Assembly: GCF_028281565.1 (NCBI RefSeq)
Contig: NZ_JANQJQ010000015.1
Coordinates: 124,001 to 188,000 of the forward strand
Origin: Seonamhaeicola sp.
GTDB lineage: Bacteria > Bacteroidota > Bacteroidia > Flavobacteriales > Flavobacteriaceae
Reading direction: 5' to 3'
Length of the DNA stretch: 64,000 nt
Numbering within the stretch: the stretch's first letter is position 1; each line of letters begins with the position of its first letter. The notes below the pieces were generated by a model. The model worked only from the letters and a program-made list of their open reading frames with translations. It was not told where the DNA came from and did no database searches. The position numbers and the translations under genes are program-made. Positions 52,447 to 61,710 of the stretch are shown in pieces.

Positions 52447-53802
52447 TTATTCATCTTCTGAAATTTCTTTTATTTTGAAATCTTCCATGAATTTAGTGGT
52501 ATAATTACCTGCTAAATAATCCGGATGCTCCATGAGTTGCCTGTGGAACGGAATGGTAGTTTTTATCCCTTCTATAACAAACTCTTCTAAAGCCCGTTTC
52601 ATCTTGTTTATAGCTTCTTCCCTGGTTTGCGCAGTTGTAATCAACTTAGCAATCATAGAATCGTAATTTGGGGGAATGGAATAACCCGCATATACATGCG
52701 TATCTAACCTAACCCCGTGACCACCCGGCGCATGAAGCGTTGTAATTTTACCCGGTGAAGGCCTGAAGTCGTTAAACGGGTCTTCAGCATTAATTCTACA
52801 TTCTATAGAGTGTAAGTTAGGCATATAATGCTTACCGGAAATTGGTACGCCTGCAGCAACTAATATTTGTTCACGTATCAGATCGAAATCAATCACTTGT
52901 TCTGTGATTGGGTGCTCAACCTGAATACGTGTATTCATTTCCATGAAATAAAAGTTTCTGTGCTTATCAACCAGGAACTCCACAGTCCCTGCACCTTCAT
53001 ATTTAATATACTCTGCCGCACGTACTGCAGCCAGACCCATTTTTTCACGAAGCTCGTCCGTCATAAATGGAGAAGGCACTTCCTCTGTTAATTTTTGATG
53101 ACGACGCTGAACGGAACAGTCTCTTTCTGATAAGTGACATGCTTTTCCTGAAGAATCACCCACGATCTGAATCTCGATATGCCTTGGTTCTTCAATGAGT
53201 TTTTCCATGTACATATCGTCATTACCGAATGCCGCTTTACTTTCTTGTCTAGCGGAATCCCAGGCATCTTTAAGGTCTTCTTTTTTGAAAACTCCACGCA
53301 TGCCTTTACCTCCTCCACCTGCTGATGCTTTAAGCATTACAGGATAGCCTACTTCTTCAGCAAGTTTTTCACACTCTTCATAAGACTCGATAATACCTTC
53401 ACTTCCCGGAACACATGGTACGCCTGCAGCTTTCATGGTAGCTTTGGCATTCGCCTTGTCCCCCATTTTGTCAATCATTTCAGCCGAAGCTCCAATGAAT
53501 TTGATACCGTGTTCTGAACAAATTTTTGAGAATTTAGCATTCTCTGATAAGAAACCGTATCCGGGATGAATAGCATCTGCATTAGTGATTTCTGCAGCGG
53601 CTATGATATTAGACATTTTAAGGTAAGACTCACTACTGGGTGCAGGCCCTATACAAACCGCTTCATCTGCAAACTTAACGTGTAAGCTTTCTTCATCTAC
53701 CTTAGAATAAACCGCCACGGTTTTAATGCCCATTTCTTTACAGGTTCTAATAACACGTAGTGCTATTTCACCTCTGTTGGCTACTAATATTTTTTTAAAC
53801 AT
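52447..53802 (-). CDS. accC: Acetyl-CoA carboxylase, biotin carboxylase subunit
   Basis: Carboxylates the biotin on AccB with ATP and bicarbonate, the first step of fatty-acid synthesis. At 451 residues it has the full ATP-grasp layout. It starts [20 protein letters not shown], then [13 protein letters not shown] (ATP loop), [11 protein letters not shown] and [15 protein letters not shown]. It follows accB by 84 bases. The order fabH-accB-accC is common in Bacteroidota. Confidence 0.96.
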   Translation of the reverse strand: MFKKILVANRGEIALRVIRTCKEMGIKTVAVYSKVDEESLHVKFADEAVCIGPAPSSESYLKMSNIIAAAEITNADAIHPGYGFLSENAKFSKICSEHGIKFIGASAEMIDKMGDKANAKATMKAAGVPCVPGSEGIIESYEECEKLAEEVGYPVMLKASAGGGGKGMRGVFKKEDLKDAWDSARQESKAAFGNDDMYMEKLIEEPRHIEIQIVGDSSGKACHLSERDCSVQRRHQKLTEEVPSPFMTDELREKMGLAAVRAAEYIKYEGAGTVEFLVDKHRNFYFMEMNTRIQVEHPITEQVIDFDLIREQILVAAGVPISGKHYMPNLHSIECRINAEDPFNDFRPSPGKITTLHAPGGHGVRLDTHVYAGYSIPPNYDSMIAKLITTAQTREEAINKMKRALEEFVIEGIKTTIPFHRQLMEHPDYLAGNYTTKFMEDFKIKEISEDE

Positions 53803-53886
53803 AACTGTTTTTTTAAAAATTCAATTTCCAAGCACCAAATTCCAATAATTGGGGGGTTGGATTTGTAGATTGGAATTTTTAATAGG

Positions 53887-54375
53887 TTATGAAGGATCTA
53901 CTAAAAATAATGGTTGATCAAACTCTACAGGAGAAGCATCATCAACCAAAATCTTAACTACTTTACCGGAAACCTCAGATTCTATTTCATTAAACAGCTT
54001 CATGGCTTCAATGATACATAGTACATCACCCTCAGCAATGGTTTGGCCTACCTCAACAAATAAGGGTTTGTCCGGTGATGGTTTTCTGTAGAAAGTACCA
54101 ATAATTGGCGATTTTATTGTAATATATTTTGACTCATCTGTAGCAGGAGTCGCAGGTTCCTTTGCTGCAGGTGCTGCCGGTGTAGCTGCTTCAACTACCG
54201 GAGCAGGTGAAATTTGCTGAGCTATTTGCGGAGCAGGAACTTGTTGCACGATGGTTGTTTCGGTATCCGATCCTGTCTTTATGGTGATTTTTACGTCATC
54301 CATCTCCAATTTAACCTCACTTGCGCCGGACTTGGCAACAAACCTGATTAAGTTTTGAATCTCTTTAATATCCAT
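53887..54375 (-). CDS. accB: Acetyl-CoA carboxylase, biotin carboxyl carrier protein
   Basis: Carries biotin between the carboxylase and transferase halves. The 162-residue protein has a short N-terminal domain (about 1-35), a Pro/Ala-rich linker (about 45-80) and a biotinyl domain with EAMKLFNEI, where Lys126 is biotinylated. SPIIGTFYRKPSPDKP is also typical. Confidence 0.96.
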   Translation of the reverse strand: MDIKEIQNLIRFVAKSGASEVKLEMDDVKITIKTGSDTETTIVQQVPAPQIAQQISPAPVVEAATPAAPAAKEPATPATDESKYITIKSPIIGTFYRKPSPDKPLFVEVGQTIAEGDVLCIIEAMKLFNEIESEVSGKVVKILVDDASPVEFDQPLFLVDPS

Positions 54376-54410
54376 AATGTTACTAATTAGTTAATGGTTA
54401 GTTATCTTAA

Positions 54411-55403
54411 TTAATTATATGCCCATTTTAAATAAATGGCTCCCCAATTAAATCCGCCACCAAAAGCAGCAAATATTATGTTATCTCCTTTTTTGAGTTG
54501 TGATTCGTAGTCGTGTAATAATAACGGTAAAGTGGCAGACGTAGTATTGCCATACTTCTGAATGTTCATCATGACCTTTTCAGGCTCCAAACCCATTCTT
54601 TCTGCAGTGGCGTCAATGATACGTTTATTAGCCTGATGCGCCGTTAACCATGCTATGTCTTCCTTGGTTAAACCATTGCGCTCCATAACTTTCATGGTAG
54701 CATCGGCCATATTAAATACGGCATTTTTAAATACGCTTCTTCCTTCCTGGTAAGCATATTGCCCGCCTTCGTCAATGGCCTCATGGGTTATTGGATGCAA
54801 AGACCCGCCATAAGTTGCCTGCAAAAACTCTCTTCCGGTGCCATCGCTTCTTAAATACTCATCCTGCAATCCCAACCCTTCATTGTTTGGTTCAAATAAT
54901 ACGGCACCGCCACCATCTCCAAAAATAATGCAGGTAGCTCTGTCTTTATAATTAATTAAAGACGACATTTTATCGGCACCGATCAATAGTACTTTTTTAT
55001 ATTTCCCTGATTCGATAAATCCTGCTGCCACAGACATCCCGTATAAAAAGCTTGAACAAGCGGCATCCATATCAAAAGAAAAGGCATTTACGGCACCTAT
55101 TTCAGAAGCAGTAAAAGCAGCCGTTGATGCTGCCTTCATATCCGGGGTAGCCGTAGCTACAATAACCAATTCTATGTCTTTAGGATCTAGCCCTTTTTTA
55201 TTAATTAAGTCCTGAGCCGCTTTAATAGCAAGATAAGAAGTGCCTTTGCCTTCTCCTTTAAGAATTCTTCGTTCTTTTATTCCTGTTCGGGTAGTAATCC
55301 ATTCGTCATTTGTATCAACCATAGTTTCAAGAATTTGATTGGTTAATACATAGTCCGGCACATAGGCACCCACAGCTGTAATTGCCGCTGAGATTTTACT
55401 CAT
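54411..55403 (-). CDS. fabH: 3-oxoacyl-ACP synthase III
   Basis: Condenses acetyl-CoA with malonyl-ACP to start fatty-acid chains. At 330 residues, Cys116 lies in DMDAACSSFLYG, the His in TAHQAN and the Asn in YGNTTSATLP, completing the Cys-His-Asn triad. It is followed by accB and preceded by rpmF, with a terminator between rpmF and fabH. Confidence 0.96.
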   Translation of the reverse strand: MSKISAAITAVGAYVPDYVLTNQILETMVDTNDEWITTRTGIKERRILKGEGKGTSYLAIKAAQDLINKKGLDPKDIELVIVATATPDMKAASTAAFTASEIGAVNAFSFDMDAACSSFLYGMSVAAGFIESGKYKKVLLIGADKMSSLINYKDRATCIIFGDGGGAVLFEPNNEGLGLQDEYLRSDGTGREFLQATYGGSLHPITHEAIDEGGQYAYQEGRSVFKNAVFNMADATMKVMERNGLTKEDIAWLTAHQANKRIIDATAERMGLEPEKVMMNIQKYGNTTSATLPLLLHDYESQLKKGDNIIFAAFGGGFNWGAIYLKWAYN

Positions 55404-55536
55404 AAACTTGTAGTTAAATTGACTAAAAAATCATTAAATTTTAACAAAAACACACAAAATTTGGTGAAAACTACTAAATTTTGGCGTAATAACACACAAA
55501 TAATTTGTTTTTGTATTTAAAAGTGTGTCGTAAAAA

Positions 55537-55560
55537 AAAACGCTCACAAGTGAGCGTTTT
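55537..55560 (-). terminator. Terminator between rpmF and fabH
   Basis: AAAACGCTCAC and GTGAGCGTTTT form a perfect 11-base-pair stem with an AA loop. A T run follows on the minus strand. It may terminate or attenuate the yceD-rpmF transcript before fabH. Confidence 0.88.
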
Positions 55561-55580
55561 ACATAGTACACGCATATAAT

Positions 55581-55781
55581 TTATGCTGCGTTTTCTTCTT
55601 CAGAGTTATCAATTAAAACCTGACCTCTGTAATATAATTTTCCTTCATGCCAGTGAGCTCTATGGTATAAGTGAGCTTCTCCTGTTGTTGGGCAAGTAGC
55701 AATCTGTGGCACAGATGCTTTATAATGAGTTCTTCTCTTATCTCTTCTGGTTTTAGAGATTTTTCTCTTAGGATGTGCCAT
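55581..55781 (-). CDS. rpmF: 50S ribosomal protein L32
   Basis: A small basic ribosomal protein of 66 residues. It starts [22 protein letters not shown], the L32 signature, and continues through [21 protein letters not shown]. Only one Cys (in ATCPTTGE) is seen, so this is the zinc-free form rather than the four-Cys zinc form. It starts 8 bases after yceD. Confidence 0.95.
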   Translation of the reverse strand: MAHPKRKISKTRRDKRRTHYKASVPQIATCPTTGEAHLYHRAHWHEGKLYYRGQVLIDNSEEENAA

Positions 55782-55789
55782 GTTCTATA

Positions 55790-56335
55790 TTATTTATTAT
55801 CCGTTAATAATTTTTTTAATGTATTCCAGCGAGGATCTATGTCCTCTTCTTTGTCTTTATCTTCTTCACTAAGCTTTGGGCTTAGTTCTTCTAATTTTTC
55901 AAGTATATCAGAATTTAATGTCCCGTCTTCTACACCGGGATGCACTCTTTTAATGGGCACCGCCAGAACAATTAACTCGTAAATATATTGTTGTAAGCTG
56001 ATTTCATAAGTACCGTGAGGCACCATTAAAATATCAACATGCTCATCATTGTACTCATCTCCAAACTTAACCACTAACTCAAACGCATTGTCTATGGTTT
56101 GGTCGTATGGTTCGTTGGTTAGGTCACAATTAATATTTACAAATCCTGACGCTTTGAAACGCAACTCCAGCAATGTTGATTTTTTCTCCAATTCAACATC
56201 AACAGCCACGCTAACGTTATTAAACTCCTTATACTCAAAATGTTCAAAGAACGCCTGTTCAATTTTATACTCAAAATGATGCTTTCCTATTTTTAATCCT
56301 ACAAACTGGATTATAAAGTCTTTCAATGGCTTCAT
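55790..56335 (-). CDS. YceD/DUF177 family protein
   Basis: A 181-residue protein of the YceD/DUF177 family linked with rpmF in most bacteria and connected with 23S rRNA processing in some. The ATG ending at 56335 (MKPLKDFIIQFVGLKIGKH) is preferred to a GTG two codons earlier. A strongly acidic C-terminal region (KLSEEDKDKEEDID) precedes the last helix, WNTLKKLL. It is cotranscribed with rpmF, 8 bases apart. Confidence 0.87.
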   Translation of the reverse strand: MKPLKDFIIQFVGLKIGKHHFEYKIEQAFFEHFEYKEFNNVSVAVDVELEKKSTLLELRFKASGFVNINCDLTNEPYDQTIDNAFELVVKFGDEYNDEHVDILMVPHGTYEISLQQYIYELIVLAVPIKRVHPGVEDGTLNSDILEKLEELSPKLSEEDKDKEEDIDPRWNTLKKLLTDNK

Positions 56336-56415
56336 GATCACATCTATTTTGAGCCTGCAAATATATGAATTTTTATATTATGCAACATGACTTATAAACA
56401 TTTTTTTGTTTATAT

Positions 56416-57456
56416 CTATCTATGCATCTTTTTTAGCGGATTTGATGTAAGTTGCTCATAATCAAATCTGTTTCTGTAAATCTGAATGGCGGCAAAAACC
56501 GCTTCTTTAAATGAGCCGGCATCCGCTTCGCCTTTTCCTGCTATTTCATAAGCTGTTCCATGATCCGGAGAGGTTCTTATTTTGTTCAATCCTGCAGTAA
56601 AATTAACCCCCTGACCAAAAGAAAGTGTTTTAAAAGGAATCAGCCCCTGATCATGATAAGTGGCTACTACGGCGTCAAAATTTTTGTAATTGTTCGAGCC
56701 AAAAAAGCTATCGGCAGCATAAGGTCCGAAAACCAATTTACCGTCTTCTTTTAACTTTTTTAGAGTTGGACGTAAAACCTCATCGTCTTCTTTTCCTATA
56801 ACGCCATTATCGCCCGTATGAGGATTAATTCCTAAAACAGCAATTTTTGGCTTGGCTATTCTAAAATCTTTTTGAAGTGATGTATAGATCGTATTGATCT
56901 TTTCTACGATCAAATCTTCAGAAATATGCTCGACTATATCCTTAACCGGTACATGATCTGTTAATAAACCAACCCTTAAATTACCTGTTATCATAAACAT
57001 AAGGCTGTCACCTTCCAGCTCCTGTGCTAAATAATCGGTATGTCCGGGAAACTTAAACTCATCCGACTGGATATTGTATTTGTTTATTGGTGCCGTTACC
57101 AAAACATCAATATGATGATCCTTTAAGGCCCTGGTAGCTGCTTTCAGGGATTTAATGGCATATTCACCAATCTTTATATCTTCCTTTCCAAAATCAATTT
57201 TTACCGGTTCATTCCAACAATTAAACACATTGACTTTTCCATGAGCCAATTGGTTTATATTATTAATATTATGAAAGTTAATACCCGATTTAAAATGGCT
57301 TTTAAAAAAGTTCATCGTTTTGGCTGAAGCAAAAACCACCGGGGTACAAAAATCTAAAACCCTGGCATCTTCAAAGGTTTTTAATACTATTTCGCCTCCA
57401 ATACCATTCAAATCTCCAATGGATATCCCAACTATTATATTTTCTGCTTTCTTCAT
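56416..57456 (-). CDS. pdxA: 4-hydroxythreonine-4-phosphate dehydrogenase
   Basis: Oxidises 4-phosphohydroxy-L-threonine in pyridoxal-phosphate synthesis. The Met whose codon ends at 57456 (MKKAENIIVGISIGDLNGIG) is preferred; a start at 57468 adds four residues. PGHTDYLA, LGINPHTGDNGVIG, and YHDQGLIPFK are family motifs; the His residues bind the metal. The 346-residue length is normal. It is divergent from riboflavin synthase, with a long inverted repeat between. Confidence 0.93.
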   Translation of the reverse strand: MKKAENIIVGISIGDLNGIGGEIVLKTFEDARVLDFCTPVVFASAKTMNFFKSHFKSGINFHNINNINQLAHGKVNVFNCWNEPVKIDFGKEDIKIGEYAIKSLKAATRALKDHHIDVLVTAPINKYNIQSDEFKFPGHTDYLAQELEGDSLMFMITGNLRVGLLTDHVPVKDIVEHISEDLIVEKINTIYTSLQKDFRIAKPKIAVLGINPHTGDNGVIGKEDDEVLRPTLKKLKEDGKLVFGPYAADSFFGSNNYKNFDAVVATYHDQGLIPFKTLSFGQGVNFTAGLNKIRTSPDHGTAYEIAGKGEADAGSFKEAVFAAIQIYRNRFDYEQLTSNPLKKMHR

Positions 57457-57514
57457 TAAAAATGACACCTTTTGTTCGTAATTTTCTTCAGTAACCTCTA
57501 TGTTAGTCCATATA

Positions 57515-57553
57515 TTTTTTCATTTAGCTTTTGCTAATATTTAAATGAAAAAA
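57515..57553. promoter_or_regulatory. Perfect 12-base inverted repeat between pdxA and ribE
   Basis: TTTTTTCATTTA (57515-57526) and TAAATGAAAAAA (57542-57553) are perfectly complementary around a 15-base loop. Because the two genes are divergent, this is not a terminator. It may be an operator or a cruciform-forming element close to both promoters. No flavin riboswitch sequence pattern is recognised. Confidence 0.4.
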
Positions 57554-57602
57554 TTCACGTACTTTTGGAGATGCAAATTTAACCAAATAAACAGATAATA
57601 CT

Positions 57603-58202
57603 ATGTTTACCGGAATTATTGAAGATATTGGTATGATCTCAAATTTAAAAGCTGAAAATTCTAATCTTCATATCACTGTAAAAAGTCATATTACTTCAGA
57701 ATTAAAAATAGACCAAAGTGTGGCTCATAATGGTGTTTGTTTAACAGTTGTTGACATCCATGATGATGAATATACGGTTACTGCCATAAAAGAAACACTT
57801 GATAAATCTAATCTGGGGCAACTGAAATTAAATGATAAGGTAAACCTGGAACGTGCTATGAAACTGGGTGACAGACTTGACGGGCATATCGTTCAGGGAC
57901 ATGTTGATCAAACCGGAATTTGCACAAACATTAAAGAGGAAAACGGCAGTTGGTTTTTTACGTTTGAATATGACGCTTCATTGAATAACCTTACCATAGA
58001 AAAGGGTTCTATCACGGTAAACGGAACCAGTTTAACCGTTGTAGACTCTGAAAAGAATAGTTTTAGTGTGGCTATTATACCATACACTTATGAGCATACG
58101 AACTTCAATGCGTTTAAAAAAGGTACTGTAGTAAATTTAGAGTTTGATGTATTAGGGAAGTATGTTACAAAATTGGTAACGATGAATTTAGCCGGTCAAT
58201 AA
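57603..58202 (+). CDS. ribE: Riboflavin synthase, alpha chain
   Basis: Forms riboflavin from two 6,7-dimethyl-8-ribityllumazine molecules. The 199-residue protein starts MFTGIIEDIGMI. It contains two lumazine-binding repeats, about 1-95 and 96-190, with HNGVCLTVVDIH in the first and VNGTSLTVVDSE in the second, and GHIVQGHVDQTG between. The naming (ribE versus ribC) varies between genera. Confidence 0.95.
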   Translation: MFTGIIEDIGMISNLKAENSNLHITVKSHITSELKIDQSVAHNGVCLTVVDIHDDEYTVTAIKETLDKSNLGQLKLNDKVNLERAMKLGDRLDGHIVQGHVDQTGICTNIKEENGSWFFTFEYDASLNNLTIEKGSITVNGTSLTVVDSEKNSFSVAIIPYTYEHTNFNAFKKGTVVNLEFDVLGKYVTKLVTMNLAGQ

Positions 58203-58403
58203 TTATTTATCTGTATTATTCTGAATCAGAATTTTTCTTGCACCGTAGCATAATGCGAAAATAGCCCCTAAAATAACACCTCCATCAATAGGAAAACCAA
58301 CCGGTGGCGGAGGTCCTGGTACTGGGGGTTCCTGGGCAACACATACAAAACTTATTAATACAAATAAGATTGAGGCAAATATTCTTCTATTTTGTATCGT
58401 CAT
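58203..58403 (-). CDS. Small secreted protein with PID-CTERM-like sorting end
   Basis: A 66-residue protein: signal peptide (RIFASILFVLISFVCVAQ), a proline-rich stretch (EPPVPGPPPPVGFP), then PIDGGVILGAIFALCYGARK. A PID motif followed by a hydrophobic helix and a basic tail matches the PID-CTERM sorting signal described in Bacteroidota. No mature domain of any size remains between the two signals. Its stop is next to that of ribE on the other strand, and its role is unknown. Confidence 0.7.
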   Translation of the reverse strand: MTIQNRRIFASILFVLISFVCVAQEPPVPGPPPPVGFPIDGGVILGAIFALCYGARKILIQNNTDK

Positions 58404-58716
58404 TTGGTCACAAATGTATGAAAAAATGTGAGTTGAAAAAACTATCCTAAGTTTTTTTCATTAAAAAACATCTACAAACTGCATAAAATCACCGATGAAA
58501 AGCAAGTTTCGTGATTGTTTTTCTTTACATAGAAAAACGTGTTTTTTATCTAAAAATTATAGCTAACCTGGAAAAGCAACAACCGTCTTTTACTTTTTAT
58601 TGCAAATATATATAATTTGAGTTTAAATTACGGCGCGCTTTTCAAATTGATTTCCAGAGTATTAAATAATTATTAAATCCGTGCTAAAAAACAGTTATGA
58701 AATACCTTTTTGACAT
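58404..58716. other. Intergenic region upstream of the PID-CTERM gene
   Basis: This AT-rich 313-base stretch has no reading frame or RNA gene that I recognise. It should hold the promoter for the small minus-strand gene and the end of the large oxidoreductase transcript. No confident terminator or consensus box was found. Confidence 0.45.
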
Positions 58717-61644
58717 CTAGTTTAACTTAAGCGCTTCTTTTAAAATACTCACCGGGTGTTTGGCATTTCTGTTTGTGCCATCCTTAATTTGATGACGGCA
58801 ACTTGTCCCTGCCGCGCCAATTACAACATGCTCTTCCATGTTCCTGATCTTTGGAAATAAGGTATCTTCCCCTACCTGCATACTCACCTGGTAGTGTTCT
58901 TTTTCATAGCCAAAGGAACCTGCCATACCGCAGCAACCGGAATTAATAATACTAACAGCGTAATTCCTGGGAAGATTTAACATGAAAAATGTTGGTTCTG
59001 TGCTACTTAGTGCCTTTTGATGGCAATGCCCGTGAATTTTTATTGTTAACGATTCATCATTAAATTGGTTTTCCGAAATGTTACCTTTTGAGGCTTCTTT
59101 CTTAATGAATTCTTCAATAGTGAATGCCCATTTTGATATGCTTCGAGCCGCCGTTTTATTTTCCGCCAAACGCAGGTATTCATCTCTAAACGATAAAATA
59201 GCAGAAGGTTCTATTCCTATTAAAGGCGTTTTATCTGAAATTAATTGAGAAAAGGCAGACACATTTTTATCCGCTATTTGTTTTGCTTTATCCAAAAACC
59301 CTTTTGATATAAAACTTCTGCCACTTTCTTCGTGCGACACAATATTAACTTTGTATCCTAACTTTGAAAGCAACCCGAACGTGTCGATACCAATTTGTAC
59401 ATCGTAATAATTGGTAAATTCATCTACAAATAAATAAACGGCACCTTTATCAAACTGATTTTCCGTATAGTTATCTTTATGTTTTGCATACCATTTTCTA
59501 AAAGTAACAGCAGCCAATTTTGGAATACTTCTTTCAGAGTGAATTCCCAGGATATTTTTGGAAACTCGTGTGTTTAATAAGGCGTTTGTAAGCCCGGGAA
59601 ACACACTTCCTTTTTGACTATACCTGACATTGTTTGCCATCATTTTTATTTTGAATGACGGTGGATTTTCTTTTTGATACTGATATAAAAACTCTGCTTT
59701 AAAGCTGGCTACATCCACATTACTGGGGCACTCGCTGGCACAGGCTTTACAGCTCAGGCAAAGGTCAAAAACCTGTTTTAATTCCTCATGATTAAACCGG
59801 TTTGCTTTATCCGAATTCGTTAAAAACTCCCGAAGTACATTAGCCCTCGCTCTGGTGGTATCCTTTTCATTTTTTGTAGCTCTGTAGCTGGGACACATAG
59901 TACCTCCGGTAGATACAGGCTTTCTGCAATCCCCGGAACCATTACATTTTTCTGCGGCTCTTAACAAGCCTTCCGAATCAGAAAAATCTAATATGGTGTT
60001 GATTGTTGGTTCTTTTCTATCAACTTCATATCGCAGGGATTGATCCATTGGAAATGCGTCCACAATCTTCCCCTGGTTAAACACATTATCAGGATCGAAA
60101 GCGTGCTTTATTCGCCTTAACAGTTCATAATTTCTTTGCCCGATCATCAACGCTAAAAACTCCGCTCTCACAATACCATCACCATGTTCCCCGCTAAATG
60201 ACCCTTTATATTTTTTTACCAGTTTGGCTGTTTGGGTGGTAATTTCCCGGAACAATACAACATCTTTGGAGTCCTTCAAATTCAAAATAGGCCTTAAATG
60301 AATTTCCCCTGCTCCGGCATGTGCATAATAAACTGCTTTTTGACCATAACCATCCATCATACTTGTGAATTCCCCTATATAATTGGGTAGGTCTTGTAAA
60401 TCTACGGCTGTATCTTCAATACAGGCCACCGCTTTGGAATCGCCTACAATATTGCCTAACAAGCCCAAGCCGGCTTTTCTCAATGCAATAGCTTTTTTAA
60501 TGTCTTCTTTATAGAGTCTTGGGTAAGCATAACCTAAATTATTGTCTTTTAAATCCCGGATCAGATCATTGGTAAGTGTTTCCAATTCAGCATCGGATCC
60601 TGCTCTTAGCTCCAACATTAAAATAGCTTCCGGATCACCATTGATAAAAAACCTGTTCTTTAGTTGTTCGCGGTTATTTTTGGTGCAATCCAAAATGGTC
60701 TTATCCAGTAATTCGCAGGAATACAAATTGTGCTTCATGGCTATTACCGTAGCTTCCAAACTTTCCTGAACACTTTTAAAATGCGGTATTACAAACACTT
60801 CCTTTTTAGGCGGGAGTTCATCTAGTTGTAATTTAATGGCTGTAGTAAATGCTAAGGTCCCTTCGCTTCCGCATAGTAGTTTAGCGACGTTTATGTTTTC
60901 AGATAATCCGTCTTTGGTGTTGCTATCTAAAAAAGCATCAACAGCGTATCCCGTATTTCTTCTATGAATGGTTTTATTAGGGAATTCTTTATGAATTTCA
61001 GCCTGAACCTCCGGGTTGGAAAGTTCATTAAAAAGTGTTTTATAAATTGAATTTTCCAGGCTTTCTCCCTGAAGTTTTTCATCTAACGCATCTTTGGTTA
61101 GGCTATTAAAAGTCGCTTCCGAACCATCAGATAATATCGTTTTTAACTCCAGAACCTTATCCCTGGTAACACCATATTTAATAGAAGTAGATCCCGAAGA
61201 ATTATTTCCTACCATGCCTCCTATCATACACCGGTTACTGGTGGAGGTATTGGGTGAAAAAAACAGGCCGTAAGGCTCTAAAAAATTATTTAATTCATCC
61301 CTTATAATGCCGGGCTCAACGGTTACGGTCTTTTCTGCTTCATCAAATTCTAAAATGTTCGTGAAGTACTTGGAAACATCCACCACCATACCATCGCCTA
61401 CACATTGGCCTGCCAATGAGGTCCCTGCTGTTCTGGGAATTAAAGTTGTTTCATTGTCATGTGCAAAAGCAATGAGTTTCTTAATGTCCTCTTTGTCTTT
61501 TGGAAAAGCTACTGCTAACGGTATTTTACGATACACCGATGCATCGGTTGCATAAATACTTTTATGTAGATCGTCAAAAAACAGGTCTCCTTTTAATTGA
61601 GTGGACAGGCGTGCTAATTTCCGATTGATTTTTGATCCAGGCAT
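58717..61644 (-). CDS. FAD-linked and Fe-S oxidoreductase (YdiJ/D-2-hydroxyacid dehydrogenase type)
   Basis: A 975-residue fusion. The N-terminal part is an FAD-binding-4 domain (about 25-240; PRTAGTSLAGQCVGDGMVVD). The FAD-oxidase C-terminal domain follows (about 270-540; GEHGDGIVRAEF). Two 4Fe-4S clusters are next: CNGSGDCRK and later CLSCKACASECPSNVDV. The C-terminal part has cysteine-rich CCG motifs, HGHCHQK and SGCCGMAGSFG. E. coli YdiJ with the same layout oxidises D-2-hydroxyglutarate; glycolate or D-lactate are other possibilities. Electrons probably go to the quinone pool. Confidence 0.9.
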   Translation of the reverse strand: MPGSKINRKLARLSTQLKGDLFFDDLHKSIYATDASVYRKIPLAVAFPKDKEDIKKLIAFAHDNETTLIPRTAGTSLAGQCVGDGMVVDVSKYFTNILEFDEAEKTVTVEPGIIRDELNNFLEPYGLFFSPNTSTSNRCMIGGMVGNNSSGSTSIKYGVTRDKVLELKTILSDGSEATFNSLTKDALDEKLQGESLENSIYKTLFNELSNPEVQAEIHKEFPNKTIHRRNTGYAVDAFLDSNTKDGLSENINVAKLLCGSEGTLAFTTAIKLQLDELPPKKEVFVIPHFKSVQESLEATVIAMKHNLYSCELLDKTILDCTKNNREQLKNRFFINGDPEAILMLELRAGSDAELETLTNDLIRDLKDNNLGYAYPRLYKEDIKKAIALRKAGLGLLGNIVGDSKAVACIEDTAVDLQDLPNYIGEFTSMMDGYGQKAVYYAHAGAGEIHLRPILNLKDSKDVVLFREITTQTAKLVKKYKGSFSGEHGDGIVRAEFLALMIGQRNYELLRRIKHAFDPDNVFNQGKIVDAFPMDQSLRYEVDRKEPTINTILDFSDSEGLLRAAEKCNGSGDCRKPVSTGGTMCPSYRATKNEKDTTRARANVLREFLTNSDKANRFNHEELKQVFDLCLSCKACASECPSNVDVASFKAEFLYQYQKENPPSFKIKMMANNVRYSQKGSVFPGLTNALLNTRVSKNILGIHSERSIPKLAAVTFRKWYAKHKDNYTENQFDKGAVYLFVDEFTNYYDVQIGIDTFGLLSKLGYKVNIVSHEESGRSFISKGFLDKAKQIADKNVSAFSQLISDKTPLIGIEPSAILSFRDEYLRLAENKTAARSISKWAFTIEEFIKKEASKGNISENQFNDESLTIKIHGHCHQKALSSTEPTFFMLNLPRNYAVSIINSGCCGMAGSFGYEKEHYQVSMQVGEDTLFPKIRNMEEHVVIGAAGTSCRHQIKDGTNRNAKHPVSILKEALKLN

Positions 61645-61710
61645 GACATGTTTTAAGCGAATATAATTCTTTAAACAAAAAAAGCCTAAACCACAACGGT
61701 CTTTTAGATT

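Noticed and set aside
57457-57602. FMN riboswitch before riboflavin synthase
   Set aside because: Only a simple inverted repeat is there; no flavin-element sequence pattern was recognised.
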